DNA of 64,000 nucleotides from Methanomicrobiales archaeon HGW-Methanomicrobiales-1 (GCA_002839675.1 PGYM01000003.1:62001-126000), one strand, 5' to 3'. Shown: positions 14,944-22,750, counted from the first letter of the stretch. Notes: a model not told the origin generated them from the letters alone. Numbers and translations are program-made.

Positions 14944-14963
14944 GTTATATAACTATATATAAC
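14944..14963. promoter_or_regulatory. Operator/TATA inverted repeat of the RelE-like module
   Basis: Perfect 8-bp arms GTTATATA and TATATAAC around ACTA, starting 13 bp before the antitoxin ATG. The sequence also serves as a TATA-like promoter, so binding of the antitoxin would block TBP. Confidence 0.55.
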
Positions 14964-15001
14964 ATTTGAGATCGGGATTGAGAAAAAGGAAATGGATAAG
15001 A

Positions 15002-15270
15002 CTTTTTTTGCGTTCAATTGTATCGCACTTTAAGATCCGCTGCCGAGTAGAGGTTGGGTTCATTTTTAAGAAATTCTAAAAAGGGTGTACTCCGGGAGTG
15101 CAGCAAGAGCATTCTTACCCTGCCCGTCCGGCTTTTTTTGTCGCGAAGGATTCTTTTTGCAGGATGTTCTGGGGGAGGCTGTGGGGCCGCTCCTGTCATT
15201 ATGGGTAGTTGTCTGTTTTGCGGGATGAGGTTTATGGTACCGGGAGACGTTTTGTGCGGAGATGGCGTGA
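15002..15270 (+). repeat. 270-bp dispersed repeat, copy 1
   Basis: Matches 22751-23026 along its whole length with roughly one change in eight. Shared strings include ATCCGCTGCCGAGTAGA, GTGCAGCAAGAGCATTCTT, TTTTTTTGTCGCGAAGGATT, GGGAGGCTGTGGGGCCGC and TCATTATGGGTAGTTGTCT. Both copies are in the same orientation and lie outside any gene. They bracket a 7.7-kb block with the PLD, HNH, HIT, helicase, MNT/HEPN and RNase III genes and PIN module 2. The rest of 14964-15452 contains REP copy 3 and an AT-rich leader to the PLD gene. Confidence 0.88.
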
Positions 15271-15308
15271 ATCCTCTGCACCAGAGAATTTTTAGGTTTG
15301 GGAGATTT

Positions 15309-15356
15309 GACGCTCAAAGGGGGCTGACGCCCCTTGCCGCGTGGGCTTAGCCCCCC
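15309..15356 (+). repeat. REP-like hairpin element, copy 3
   Basis: GACGCTCAAAGGGGGCTGAC then GCCCCTTGCCGCGTGGGCTT and AGCCCCC. It lies just upstream of the PLD gene; copy 4 lies just downstream in the same orientation. Confidence 0.85.
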
Positions 15357-15452
15357 TCTCACTAATAATCCGAAAAAATAAAATCTCATTATTCTGAAAA
15401 CCGAACCAAAAGAACTATCGACATATGGCAATTATCAATTATCTAGCACATC

Positions 15453-16094
15453 ATGGCAAAATTTTTAGATGGCCCCGGGGTCCAGTCAGCATTTATCGAC
15501 ATAATTAAAAATGCTGAAAAAAAGTTGTTGATTATTTCGCCATACTTAAAAATCCCCATACAAACGAAAAATTATCTGAAAAGCATTGATAAAAAAAATG
15601 TTCCCATCGTGATCATATTTCGTTCGGGCTCAAAAATTGTGGATGACGATCTCTTATTTTTCAAATCATTGAAACATGTTACCGTAGGTCAATGTGAAAA
15701 TCTTCATTCAAAGTGTTATGTCAATGAAAAAGAAGGTTTGATTACATCGATGAATCTCCACGAACACTCCCAGACTCACAATTGGGAGATGGGGATTCGA
15801 TTTTCAAAACAGGCAGATCATGAAATCTATAGTGATGCCATCAAAGAATTGAAGCACATGGTTAGTCAGGCAAAACCGTTTACGCAGCGGCAGGGAAATT
15901 GTATCCGTTGCGGAACATCTGTTGAATTCAATCTCGACAAACCTCTCTGTAATTCCTGCTATTCAAGTTGGGCCCGGTACAAAAATAAAAATTATCCCGA
16001 GAAATTTTGTTACACCTGCGGAAGTAGCATTTCTCCGATATCTTTTGGTAAGCCGCTTTGTATGAAGTGCTCTGTGGTGCTTCAAAAGAAGTGA
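15453..16094 (+). CDS. PLD-superfamily protein with two C-terminal zinc ribbons
   Basis: 213 aa. An HKD-type half-site is present: H85 and K87 in NLHSKCYVNEKEGLITSMNL, with Ser99 and Asn101; Asp of the classic motif is Asn/Glu here. Single-HKD proteins act as dimers, often as nucleases. Two zinc ribbons follow (C150xxC153...C166xxC169 and C186xxC189...C203xxC206), probably binding nucleic acid. Base composition is distinctly AT-richer than neighbouring core genes, a sign of transfer. The gene is bracketed by REP-like copies 3 and 4 in the same orientation. A role in defence or DNA processing is inference. Confidence 0.85.
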   Translation: MAKFLDGPGVQSAFIDIIKNAEKKLLIISPYLKIPIQTKNYLKSIDKKNVPIVIIFRSGSKIVDDDLLFFKSLKHVTVGQCENLHSKCYVNEKEGLITSMNLHEHSQTHNWEMGIRFSKQADHEIYSDAIKELKHMVSQAKPFTQRQGNCIRCGTSVEFNLDKPLCNSCYSSWARYKNKNYPEKFCYTCGSSISPISFGKPLCMKCSVVLQKK

Positions 16095-16102
16095 ACTGAT
16101 CT

Positions 16103-16150
16103 GACGCTCAAAAGGGGCTCTGCCCCTTGCCGCGTGGGCTTGACCCCCGG
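16103..16150 (+). repeat. REP-like hairpin element, copy 4
   Basis: GACGCTCAAAAGGGGCTCTG then CCCCTTGCCGCGTGGGCTTG and ACCCCC. It begins 8 bp after the PLD gene. Confidence 0.85.
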
Positions 16151-16194
16151 AGTTTTATCAGCAAATAGAAAAAAGCAATATCATTCACGGACAT

Positions 16195-17358
16195 TTGTTC
16201 ACTATGCAATCGTTTGATCTCGAAAATTTCAAAACGATCAACACGATTATCGAGCGGGACAGCAAGGACACAACGTACAAATTTGCCCTGTTACGCGGGG
16301 TCATTGAGATCTCGCAGGAATACCAGCACCTGGGAAAAGAGTCCGGGGATCATGTCTCTCTCCCTCTTGGGCTCCTGATTGAGAAGTGGCTCCTGTACTA
16401 TTATCCCATCATTGAAAGTCAGGATTTTTTACCACAAATGCACGGAGAAAAAATTGATTCCGTCCAAAAAAGGATCTCCTTCCGTCCGCAGTTCAAGAAA
16501 GTGACGGATTATTATGCCGGAAAGGGTGGCTTTTCCGTCTTCTATAATGATTATGTGAATGGATCTATCCCTCCAGAAATTTCTTCCACATTCAGCGAAC
16601 TGATTGCAAAACTCAAAACCACCATCACAACTATGCCCATGAAACACCTGGGCCGCTCACACGGACACCGGGATTTTTCTATTTTTTCATATAACAATGA
16701 TGCCCGGAGAATCCCTGCCGGGACACCGGTCGATCAGGAATCAGTGGTACACTATTCCGGGACATTTTCCTTCCGGAATGATCTGTTCCTAGTATTCCAG
16801 TACCTGGGGAGTTTCATCTCGGGCGATGATTCACTGGTCTACCAATGGGCAGAATTTACGAGCAAGGCAAGCGGAGGAGCGGTCGCAGTTGCCTCAGTGA
16901 TGGAAACATTACGAACCCTGCCGGAAACCGACCGGGCGGTGCATGAGGCACGACAAGTCTATACGAAATTGTTCCAGAATTGTCACGCTCCTGAATGCGT
17001 CTGGTCGGGAAAGCCGATCAATGATATCGCGTTGCTCCACGTGGATCACATGATTCCCTTTGCGGTCTGGAAGAACAACAATCTCTGGAACTTACTGCCG
17101 GCACTGGAAAGCGTGAATGCAAAGAAACGGGATAAGATTCCCTCACCGGCGTTTATCGACAAGAGATCGGATGCGATTGTCACGTACTGGAACAGCATGT
17201 ACGAGATCTATCCCCGACGTTTTTCCCGTGAGATTAATCTCGCCCTTATCGGTTCACCGGAAAAGAGGCCCGGCTGGCAGGATATGGCAATCGAACTGCT
17301 TGGGGAGAGATGCGATTACCTCATCGAGGTCCGGGGGTTCGATGCATGGAGCCTGTGA
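16195..17358 (+). CDS. HNH endonuclease-domain protein
   Basis: 387 aa (ATG at 16204 is an alternative). The C-terminal HNH core is clear: a Cys pair C263 and C268, then LHVDHMIPFAVW with D284-H285, and N/H-type positions in NNNLWNLLPALESVNAKKRD near 294-313. The N-terminal 250 residues are helical and unfamiliar; they could recognise a target or partner. The 3' end overlaps the HIT gene by 13 bases, so the two products are made together. A restriction-type or conflict role is likely from the motif and surroundings, but the target is unknown. Confidence 0.87.
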   Translation: MFTMQSFDLENFKTINTIIERDSKDTTYKFALLRGVIEISQEYQHLGKESGDHVSLPLGLLIEKWLLYYYPIIESQDFLPQMHGEKIDSVQKRISFRPQFKKVTDYYAGKGGFSVFYNDYVNGSIPPEISSTFSELIAKLKTTITTMPMKHLGRSHGHRDFSIFSYNNDARRIPAGTPVDQESVVHYSGTFSFRNDLFLVFQYLGSFISGDDSLVYQWAEFTSKASGGAVAVASVMETLRTLPETDRAVHEARQVYTKLFQNCHAPECVWSGKPINDIALLHVDHMIPFAVWKNNNLWNLLPALESVNAKKRDKIPSPAFIDKRSDAIVTYWNSMYEIYPRRFSREINLALIGSPEKRPGWQDMAIELLGERCDYLIEVRGFDAWSL

Positions 17359-17723
17359 AGTGCCCGTTCTGCAATCCCTCCGCTAATGAAATCATTGCGA
17401 AAAACGATCTCTGCTATGCCCGCTGGGATCTTTACCCGGTCAGCAGGGGGCACCTGCTGGTGATTCCGTTCCGGCATACGCTGGATTTTTTCTCGATGAC
17501 TCCGGAAGAGAGGGTGGCTGTGCTTGCTTTGATCGATTCTTGTAAAGACGTGATCGAGGCGAAGTTCTCTCCTGCGGGGTACAACATCGGGTTCAATGTT
17601 GGTTTGGCAGGTGGGCAGACGGTGATGCACTGTCATTGTCATGTGATTCCGCGATATGTGGGGGATGTGCCGGATCCGAGAGGTGGGATCCGGGGGGTTG
17701 TTCCGGGGAAGAGGGGGTATTAA
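17346..17723 (+). CDS. HIT-family nucleotide hydrolase/transferase
   Basis: 125 aa. The histidine triad HCHCH lies at residues 95-99, preceded by GYNIGFNVGLAGGQTVMHC, and a zinc-type pair CPFC is at 6-9. HIT enzymes hydrolyse adenylylated or diadenosine compounds such as Ap4A and AMP-lysine. The ATG at 17346 lies inside the HNH gene and was preferred to one at 17310 because the CPFC motif marks the usual N-terminus. Coupling to an HNH nuclease suggests that it processes a nucleotide product or signal of that system; this is inference. Confidence 0.93.
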   Translation: MEPVKCPFCNPSANEIIAKNDLCYARWDLYPVSRGHLLVIPFRHTLDFFSMTPEERVAVLALIDSCKDVIEAKFSPAGYNIGFNVGLAGGQTVMHCHCHVIPRYVGDVPDPRGGIRGVVPGKRGY

Positions 17724-17761
17724 ATAATTTTTTAAGACCAAGCACCTTTCTCTCCCGCCGA

Positions 17762-19681
17762 CTATCCTTCAACCCATCCTTCATCAATAATAATACCCAC
17801 TCCCCCATCAGAAATCAACTCTTTCACCCCTGCCTCTTTCAATGCCTCGTACGTACTTTTCATTCCAATCTCATCTGGCACAAATATAATGAATCCATCC
17901 CGGCCCCGCGTCAACAATACACGGTAACTATTAGTGCGGAGCTGGTGAGGATCCTTTGCTTTATTCAACCGGGATTTCTTCGGGCTCTTCCAATGATCCT
18001 CATCCCATACAAAATCATTACCCCAACACACTATAGGAAAATCTAACTCAAGCCCCTGACATGAGAATTCCGTGACAACCTCGCGGAGTGAACAGCATGA
18101 TGAAAACGAATTTGGAGGGTCATTATACCATTGACCGACTCGGATGTTACGCGTACAATTCCAATCTGTATTGATTCCGAATCGCCCCAGATTTTTTGCC
18201 TTTGAAGATGCCATCAGCCCGAACCGGGTGTCATCTTCGCCAGCGTATCGCTCTCTCACATAATTGGCTGCGACATTGATGTCGTTCGTGACATATAGAT
18301 CAAAACCTTGACTGGAGAGATTCTCTGACAGCGCTTTTGCCCCTGCGAGATTATTCTCAAGCAATCGCTGCACCCAACGCGTTACATCTTCGGCAAGATG
18401 GGACCGAAGAGTAACATTCAGATCAAGAACAGGATTGATCTCACGGTCCGGAATTGCGGGGAATTTGTCAGCAATTTTATCAGGGCAATGGAGAATCCAT
18501 TTTTTCTGCATCTTCGATAATGCCGTATTCCATTGCGCTAGACCAGACTCTTCGCCAATGTGAATCTCCTGCCCTTCACCAATGAGAGCGACCATCAAGA
18601 CCCACGAGTTCATACGCTCGGCAAGTCGGAGGAAATCTTCCGGTTCGGATAATGTATGTTTTCGTTTCTCTTCGACACGGTCGGCATCCCACGCACGCTG
18701 CGCTTCATCAAAGATCCAGATATGCTCGTGAGGGAGCTTAGTTTTCGCTCCACCGTAGTCTTTTAGAAATCCGTGAACCGCTTGAACATAGAATTTATTT
18801 TTCAAAGCATGTTGCAGGACCTTGACGAGTGGGCCATTGCCGGAGAGAAAGACCGCATTGTTTCTGATCTCGGAGTTGTCAAGTTCGTTCTCATAGACAA
18901 GTTGAATCCCGACAAGTGTCTTGCCCGACCCGGGAACGCCGGTTACAAGCGCAAGATGGAGTTCGTTATTCTGTTTTGCCTTCCGTGCGATGGAGATAAG
19001 TTCAGCGATTGTTTTTGGAATACCGGCGCTCTCGGCACGATGGATTTTCTGCAATTTTGTCTTGTCATCCCAAAGTGTCTTTGCCGCTTTGATAAGCGAT
19101 GGGAGAGGAGCATAATCTGATTCGAGCCACTGTCGAGAATCAATGAGTGGCAATGAATTAGACCCGATGAGGTTTCCGAGAGAGATTCCGAGTGTATCAG
19201 CCGATACAATGGTTGTTCCGTCATACACCCGGTCAATATTTTTTGCTCGGGTTAATACAAGGATTGGGTGAATTATGTGTGTTTGTGATCCAGCATGATA
19301 ATAACGGAGATCCCGTGCATACGCATTGACCTGATCGACGTGTGCCGGTAAAATTTTCCGGTAATCTTTGAATTCAAGGACAAATATTGCCGATGAGCCA
19401 AGTATGATAACGTCAGGGCGTCTTCCCCTTTCGCGGGGTAATTCAAATTCAAAGATTATGGTGAAAGTACCAGTCACGGGTTTTACATGCACGAGGTTTT
19501 GTAACTCGGTATGGAGGACATCGAATGAGTGGGCCCATGCAGCGTGTTGGCTGTCGTCTGCCGGAGAATTCATGTTTTGTTGATGATGCTCATGGAGTGA
19601 GGTGAGCCATGCGGATTTATCTGTGGATAGGAAAGTGCTGATGGATCCAAACCAACCGCAGGGATCGTTATGAAGACTCAT
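17762..19681 (-). CDS. PD-(D/E)XK nuclease-DUF2075-type helicase/ATPase
   Basis: About 639 aa. Numbered from a TTG three bases before the ATG at 19681, a nuclease domain lies at about residues 70-130: RRPDVIILGSSAIFVLEFKD has D91 and E104-x-K106, and HVDQVNAYARDL the Q of the RecB-like subclass. A P-loop ATPase of the DUF2075/Schlafen-helicase type follows: GVPGSGKT at 249-256, IFDEAQRAW near 324-332, and a C-terminal TNSYRVLLTRGRDG helicase motif VI-like stretch. It is convergent with the HIT gene, 38 bp apart. Nuclease-helicase fusions of this kind are common in defence islands. A direct functional link with HNH-HIT is not shown. Confidence 0.88.
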   Translation of the reverse strand: MSLHNDPCGWFGSISTFLSTDKSAWLTSLHEHHQQNMNSPADDSQHAAWAHSFDVLHTELQNLVHVKPVTGTFTIIFEFELPRERGRRPDVIILGSSAIFVLEFKDYRKILPAHVDQVNAYARDLRYYHAGSQTHIIHPILVLTRAKNIDRVYDGTTIVSADTLGISLGNLIGSNSLPLIDSRQWLESDYAPLPSLIKAAKTLWDDKTKLQKIHRAESAGIPKTIAELISIARKAKQNNELHLALVTGVPGSGKTLVGIQLVYENELDNSEIRNNAVFLSGNGPLVKVLQHALKNKFYVQAVHGFLKDYGGAKTKLPHEHIWIFDEAQRAWDADRVEEKRKHTLSEPEDFLRLAERMNSWVLMVALIGEGQEIHIGEESGLAQWNTALSKMQKKWILHCPDKIADKFPAIPDREINPVLDLNVTLRSHLAEDVTRWVQRLLENNLAGAKALSENLSSQGFDLYVTNDINVAANYVRERYAGEDDTRFGLMASSKAKNLGRFGINTDWNCTRNIRVGQWYNDPPNSFSSCCSLREVVTEFSCQGLELDFPIVCWGNDFVWDEDHWKSPKKSRLNKAKDPHQLRTNSYRVLLTRGRDGFIIFVPDEIGMKSTYEALKEAGVKELISDGGVGIIIDEGWVEG

Positions 19682-19746
19682 CAATCAAGCATCTCGATTA
19701 CTGTAGGTAAGCCGGGATGAGTCAATAAAGATTCGCGTTTACCTTC

Positions 19747-19789
19747 CGGGGCAAGCCCACGCGGCTGGGGCATCAGCCCCATTGAGCGT
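19747..19789 (-). repeat. REP-like hairpin element, copy 5 (inverted)
   Basis: Reverse orientation: GGGGCAAGCCCACGCGGCTG then GGGCATCAGCCCC and ATTGAGCGT. It forms the left end of the 330-bp direct repeat. Confidence 0.8.
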
Positions 19790-19795
19790 AACTCC

Positions 19796-20014
19796 TCACA
19801 CCCCATCCCGCCGCATCTGGTACACCCGGTACCCGGAAAAACCCACACAAACAACAAACACCGCCAGGAAAAAATACCAGCCCGTATCAAGGGAGCACGC
19901 TTGCTTCCCGCCGCTCCACGCCACCCACTGGCTGCACTGCCACGGCGCAATGATAAGAAGATCCGGGAGACCAATAACGGACCCGATGAACGCGAAGTGA
20001 GAAAATCCCAACAC
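19796..20014 (-). CDS. Candidate 72-aa membrane protein carried in a duplicated block
   Basis: From a GTG at 20014: two hydrophobic segments (FAFIGSVIGLPDLLIIAPW and WYFFLAVFVVCVGFSGY) separated by a short loop with two cysteines, ending YQMRRDGV. No ribosome-binding site is visible. The same frame is present in the second copy at 21621 without its start. It may be a real small gene or a chance frame inside a repeat; conservation of the frame without indels between copies mildly favours coding. Confidence 0.4.
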   Translation of the reverse strand: MLGFSHFAFIGSVIGLPDLLIIAPWQCSQWVAWSGGKQACSLDTGWYFFLAVFVVCVGFSGYRVYQMRRDGV

Positions 20015-20135
20015 CGTGATATCTTTATTGAAAACCTATCCCTCTTATGTCCTCCGGGCGGGATCCGGCAATGCAGTCCTTGACGGAAATTTCCTGCGGC
20101 GTTAAAAGGACCGGTGTCTCCCGCCCGGGACCGGG

Positions 20136-20170
20136 TGCACCCAAGAGGGGGGGATGCCCCGGTTGAGCGT
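20136..20170 (-). repeat. REP-like hairpin element, partial copy 6 (inverted)
   Basis: CCAAGAGGGGGGGATGCCCC followed by GGTTGAGCGT. Degenerate member of the family, between the 330-bp repeat and the MNT gene. Confidence 0.5.
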
Positions 20171-20235
20171 TAACCCATGTGCATATCCTTATGTATTCTC
20201 ACAAAAAACAGAACTGGTAAGGAACTGGTGAAGAA

Positions 20236-20529
20236 ATGAAATCGAGGGAGGAGATTATGGATGCGTTGTCCGACCTGGCTGATGAGCTCAGGAAAAATTA
20301 CAAAGTCGAACGCATCGGCCTTTTCGGATCGTACGCACGGCAGGAGCAGCGCCCGGACAGTGACATCGATCTTCTGGTGGATTTTTCCGATGATGCTGAT
20401 CTCTTTGACCTGGCTGAGCTGAAATACTTCATGGAAGAAAAGCTACACCACCGGGTGGATATCGTACCCGCACGGGCTCTTCGCGACGAACTTAAACGAT
20501 CTGTGCTCGCTGATGTGAGTTATGTATGA
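20236..20529 (+). CDS. mntA: MntA-type nucleotidyltransferase antitoxin
   Basis: 97 aa. The active site [18 protein letters not shown] is at residues 31-48, with D43 and D45 as metal ligands. In characterised HEPN-MNT modules this enzyme attaches AMP to a tyrosine of the HEPN toxin and so silences it. The stop overlaps the ATG of the HEPN gene (ATGA). An ATG-proximal GGAACTGGTGAAGAA stretch provides the ribosome-binding site. The symbol is used by family analogy. Confidence 0.92.
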   Translation: MKSREEIMDALSDLADELRKNYKVERIGLFGSYARQEQRPDSDIDLLVDFSDDADLFDLAELKYFMEEKLHHRVDIVPARALRDELKRSVLADVSYV

Positions 20530-20864
20530 GGAGTTACCGGATCTATCTCCACGACATCATCGATGCAATGGAAAATATCGAAATATTTACTCACGGAATG
20601 TCTTTTGAGGAGTTCTGTGCCGATGCAAAAACGATCAGCGCTGTACGGGACAAGCTGATAGTCATCGGAGAAGCGGCAAAGCATATACCGGTGAAAATCC
20701 GGGAGAATCATCCGGAGATTGCCTGGCGGGACATGGCCGGAATGAGAGACATCCTTACTCATGCTTATTTTAAAACCGATCTGACAATGCTTTACAAGAC
20801 AAGCGTTATCAGGATCCCCCAGCAGAAACCGCTGCTCAAAAAAATGTATAGCGCAGACTCTTGA
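20526..20864 (+). CDS. hepT: HepT-type HEPN RNase toxin
   Basis: 112 aa. The catalytic RX4HXY motif is intact: R74, H79 and Y81 in [10 protein letters not shown]; in this family the tyrosine is the AMP acceptor. The C-terminus ([20 protein letters not shown]) is close to the usual IVWxTVxxDIPxLKPLI pattern. With the preceding MntA it forms a complete module, in contrast to the decayed one at 6960. It stands at the left of a cassette that also carries an RNase III-domain gene, all between 330-bp direct repeats. Confidence 0.92.
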   Translation: MRSYRIYLHDIIDAMENIEIFTHGMSFEEFCADAKTISAVRDKLIVIGEAAKHIPVKIRENHPEIAWRDMAGMRDILTHAYFKTDLTMLYKTSVIRIPQQKPLLKKMYSADS

Positions 20865-21014
20865 ATGGTTCCATTTTCAAGGCCCCGGCGGTTGCCCTGT
20901 CAAAATGTAAGATTTTGCGGGCTTTGGGAAAAACCCGCTGATCCAAAAATCCCCCAACCCAACCCTTATGCCCTCAGCGGTACTTCTGCTTTCTATCACG
21001 AACGGAGAACCTCA

Positions 21015-21536
21015 ATGGAACACTCGGACAAATGGGCGGGCAGCCTTCGCGAAATCTGCTATCCGGTTGAACGATATCTCCTGGGCTACCCGGTCAGGGA
21101 CAAGGAACGTCTCGCCGGCGCCATCATCAGCAACGCGTTCCTCAACGAGACACCGGATTTCGAGCGGCTCAAGAACGACTCTGCCGACAAGAGCCTCGCA
21201 ACCATCGGGGATTATGTGCTCGACTTTGCGATCCTCGAACATTTCCCCCGGAAGGATCGCACCACATCACAGGAGATCAATGCGTACCGGGAACGGTATG
21301 GCAACAACGCAGCGCTGCACGACTTTTCCCGGACCCATCTCCAGCTGCAGAACTTCATCCTCTGGGGGCCCGATGAGAAGACCAGGCAGGTCTGGGACCA
21401 GGGCCTGGTGCTCGCGGACCGTTTCGAGATGCTCATCGGCGTCATTTATCTTGAAAAAGACATAGGGGCCGTCAGGACGTTCCTCGATAAACATAATTTT
21501 TTCCCGGCGATTGACACCTTTGGAAAGACGAGCTGA
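21015..21536 (+). CDS. RNase III-domain protein without dsRNA-binding domain
   Basis: 173 aa from an ATG with GGAG seven bases upstream. SLATIGDYVLDFAILEHFPR matches the RNase III signature region (its GD aspartate being catalytic), and LADRFEMLIGVIYLEKD matches the second catalytic segment with D and E. There is no dsRBD, as in Mini-III enzymes. The N-terminus (EICYPVERYLLGYPVRDKER, LAGAIISNAFLNE) carries the first helices. Archaea mostly lack RNase III, so this is notable. It follows the HEPN gene by 150 bp on the same strand inside a repeat-bounded cassette. Its substrate is unknown. Confidence 0.82.
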   Translation: MEHSDKWAGSLREICYPVERYLLGYPVRDKERLAGAIISNAFLNETPDFERLKNDSADKSLATIGDYVLDFAILEHFPRKDRTTSQEINAYRERYGNNAALHDFSRTHLQLQNFILWGPDEKTRQVWDQGLVLADRFEMLIGVIYLEKDIGAVRTFLDKHNFFPAIDTFGKTS

Positions 21537-21553
21537 CAACGAAATACGCAACC

Positions 21554-21600
21554 TCCGGGGGCAAGCCCACGCGGCAAGGGGCGGAGCCCCGTTGAGCGTA
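21554..21600 (-). repeat. REP-like hairpin element, copy 7 (inverted)
   Basis: GGGGGCAAGCCCACGCGGCA then AGGGGCGGAGCCCC and GTTGAGCGT. Left end of the second 330-bp repeat, as copy 5 is of the first. Confidence 0.85.
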
Positions 21601-21620
21601 AAATAAAAATCCCCGTATCC

Positions 21621-21824
21621 TCACACCCCATCCCCCCGCATCCGGTACACCCGGTACCCGGAAAAACCCACACAAACAACAAACACCGCCAGGAAAAAAT
21701 ACCAGCCCGTATCAAGGGAGCACATCTGCTTCCCGCCGCTCCACGCCACCCACTGGCTGCACTGCCACGGCGCAATGATAAGAAGATCCGGGAGACCAAT
21801 AACGGACCCGATGAACGCGAAGTG
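21621..21824 (-). pseudogene. Second copy of the 72-aa membrane frame, start lost
   Basis: The same 68 codons as at 19796-19999 (FAFIGSVIGLPDLLIIAPW and WYFFLAVFVVCVGFSGY) with no internal frameshift, but the 11-base deletion removes the in-frame GTG. Only a longer, different upstream frame could express it. Confidence 0.4.
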
Positions 21825-21999
21825 AACACCGTGATATCTTTATTGAAAACCTATCCCTCTTATGTCCTCCGGGCAGGATGCCGGGATTTTTGCGGGAAAA
21901 TGGGGGAGGTGCCGCCGTGATGGAGCTGACCGGGCGGTCGGGTGCTTTGTTATCTGATAACCGTACTGCTTTTCCGATATTTATGAAAAAAAGGATGAT

Positions 22000-22221
22000 T
22001 TATTCTGAACCAGAGACCGTTTTAGCCTGTTTCTGCATTTCAAAGATCTCGTTGCATATTTCATCGAGATCGTTACTGAGCCACTGCTTGCGCTCCTTGG
22101 TATAATCTCCCTTTCCGTGATCAAACATCTGAATGAAGCGGACCATGTCAACGGGACCAAGTGTCTTACGCAGGGCATCGATTCCTTCATCATGAATTTC
22201 ATGCAGTGTCTTCACTTTCAT
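22000..22221 (-). CDS. Small antitoxin-like protein of PIN module 2
   Basis: 73 aa, MKVKTLHEIHDEGIDALRKT, then GPVDMVRFIQMFDHGKGDYT and KERKQWLSNDLDEICNEI. About half of its positions match the protein at 12873. It overlaps the PIN gene by the same 23 bases. The C-termini differ: here helical and mixed in charge, in module 1 short and basic, which may give partner specificity. Confidence 0.75.
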   Translation of the reverse strand: MKVKTLHEIHDEGIDALRKTLGPVDMVRFIQMFDHGKGDYTKERKQWLSNDLDEICNEIFEMQKQAKTVSGSE

Positions 22222-22660
22222 TCCTGGTCACCTCCTCATACCATGCAGCAGGATTTACGATTCGTATAGAAATTATATCGCTGTGGTGGCTCATAATGTT
22301 TTTCAATGCGTCATCAGTCGTGACCAGGACCGTCGCACCTGCCCGTTCCGCACAGGCAATATGCAATGCGTCAAGGGCCTTTACTCCCAGCTTCATAAGC
22401 CCCGCAGCACGCTCCTTTATTGCCAGATCTACGAGAATATTTGTCGTCGTCTTTGCGGCGAAGGTGCTCACGTACCGTTTTCTATCGTGATCAACAATTT
22501 TGGCAACCTCATACGTGATTGCGGAACTCCAGATAAGTTCCCAGTCCCGGGAACACCGGTTCAGGATTGCAATGACGGCTTCGCTTTCATACCGGATTCT
22601 CGGTATAAGCTGGTCGTCAAATGGCCGGCACAGGCAGCACACGTCGAGATAGACTTTCAC
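22199..22660 (-). CDS. PIN-domain toxin (putative RNase), module 2
   Basis: 153 aa from GTG 22660 with AGGAGG five bases upstream. It begins VKVYLDVCCLCRPFDDQLIP, identical to module 1 over its first 16 residues, and carries KALDALHIACAERAGATVLV with the central acidic site. The two PIN proteins diverge in the middle. Toxin comes before antitoxin in both. Noncoding sequence downstream of both modules is also shared, so a block larger than the two genes was duplicated. Confidence 0.87.
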   Translation of the reverse strand: MKVYLDVCCLCRPFDDQLIPRIRYESEAVIAILNRCSRDWELIWSSAITYEVAKIVDHDRKRYVSTFAAKTTTNILVDLAIKERAAGLMKLGVKALDALHIACAERAGATVLVTTDDALKNIMSHHSDIISIRIVNPAAWYEEVTRNESEDTA

Positions 22661-22750
22661 ATACGCCTCCTGATTCAACCATTCTCTTCCGGAATCAATA
22701 AATGATTCTGTTTACGGGGGATGATTCTCAAACAGGAAAATGAACATAGG

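Larger units (their letters stand above)
19742..20063 (+). repeat. 330-bp direct repeat, copy 1 (left of the MNT-HEPN-RNase III cassette)
   Basis: Near-identical to 21550-21883. It starts with an inverted REP-like element, contains a small membrane-protein frame and ends with the string CTATCCCTCTTATGTCCTCC. Relative to copy 2 it has 11 extra bases near 20010. The rest of 19685-20235 holds a partial REP copy at 20136 and no gene. Confidence 0.92.
21550..21883 (+). repeat. 330-bp direct repeat, copy 2 (right of the cassette)
   Basis: Same sequence as 19742-20063 with few substitutions and an 11-base deletion near 21824. Together the copies bracket the MNT-HEPN pair and RNase III gene. A shorter piece of the right end (TATTAAAAACCGATCGCTC then TTATGTCCTCCGG) recurs at about 23099. 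Confidence 0.92.

Noticed and set aside
15066-15431. 121-aa minus-strand frame over the 270-bp repeat
   Set aside because: The matching repeat copy at 22751 does not keep this frame, so it is not coding.
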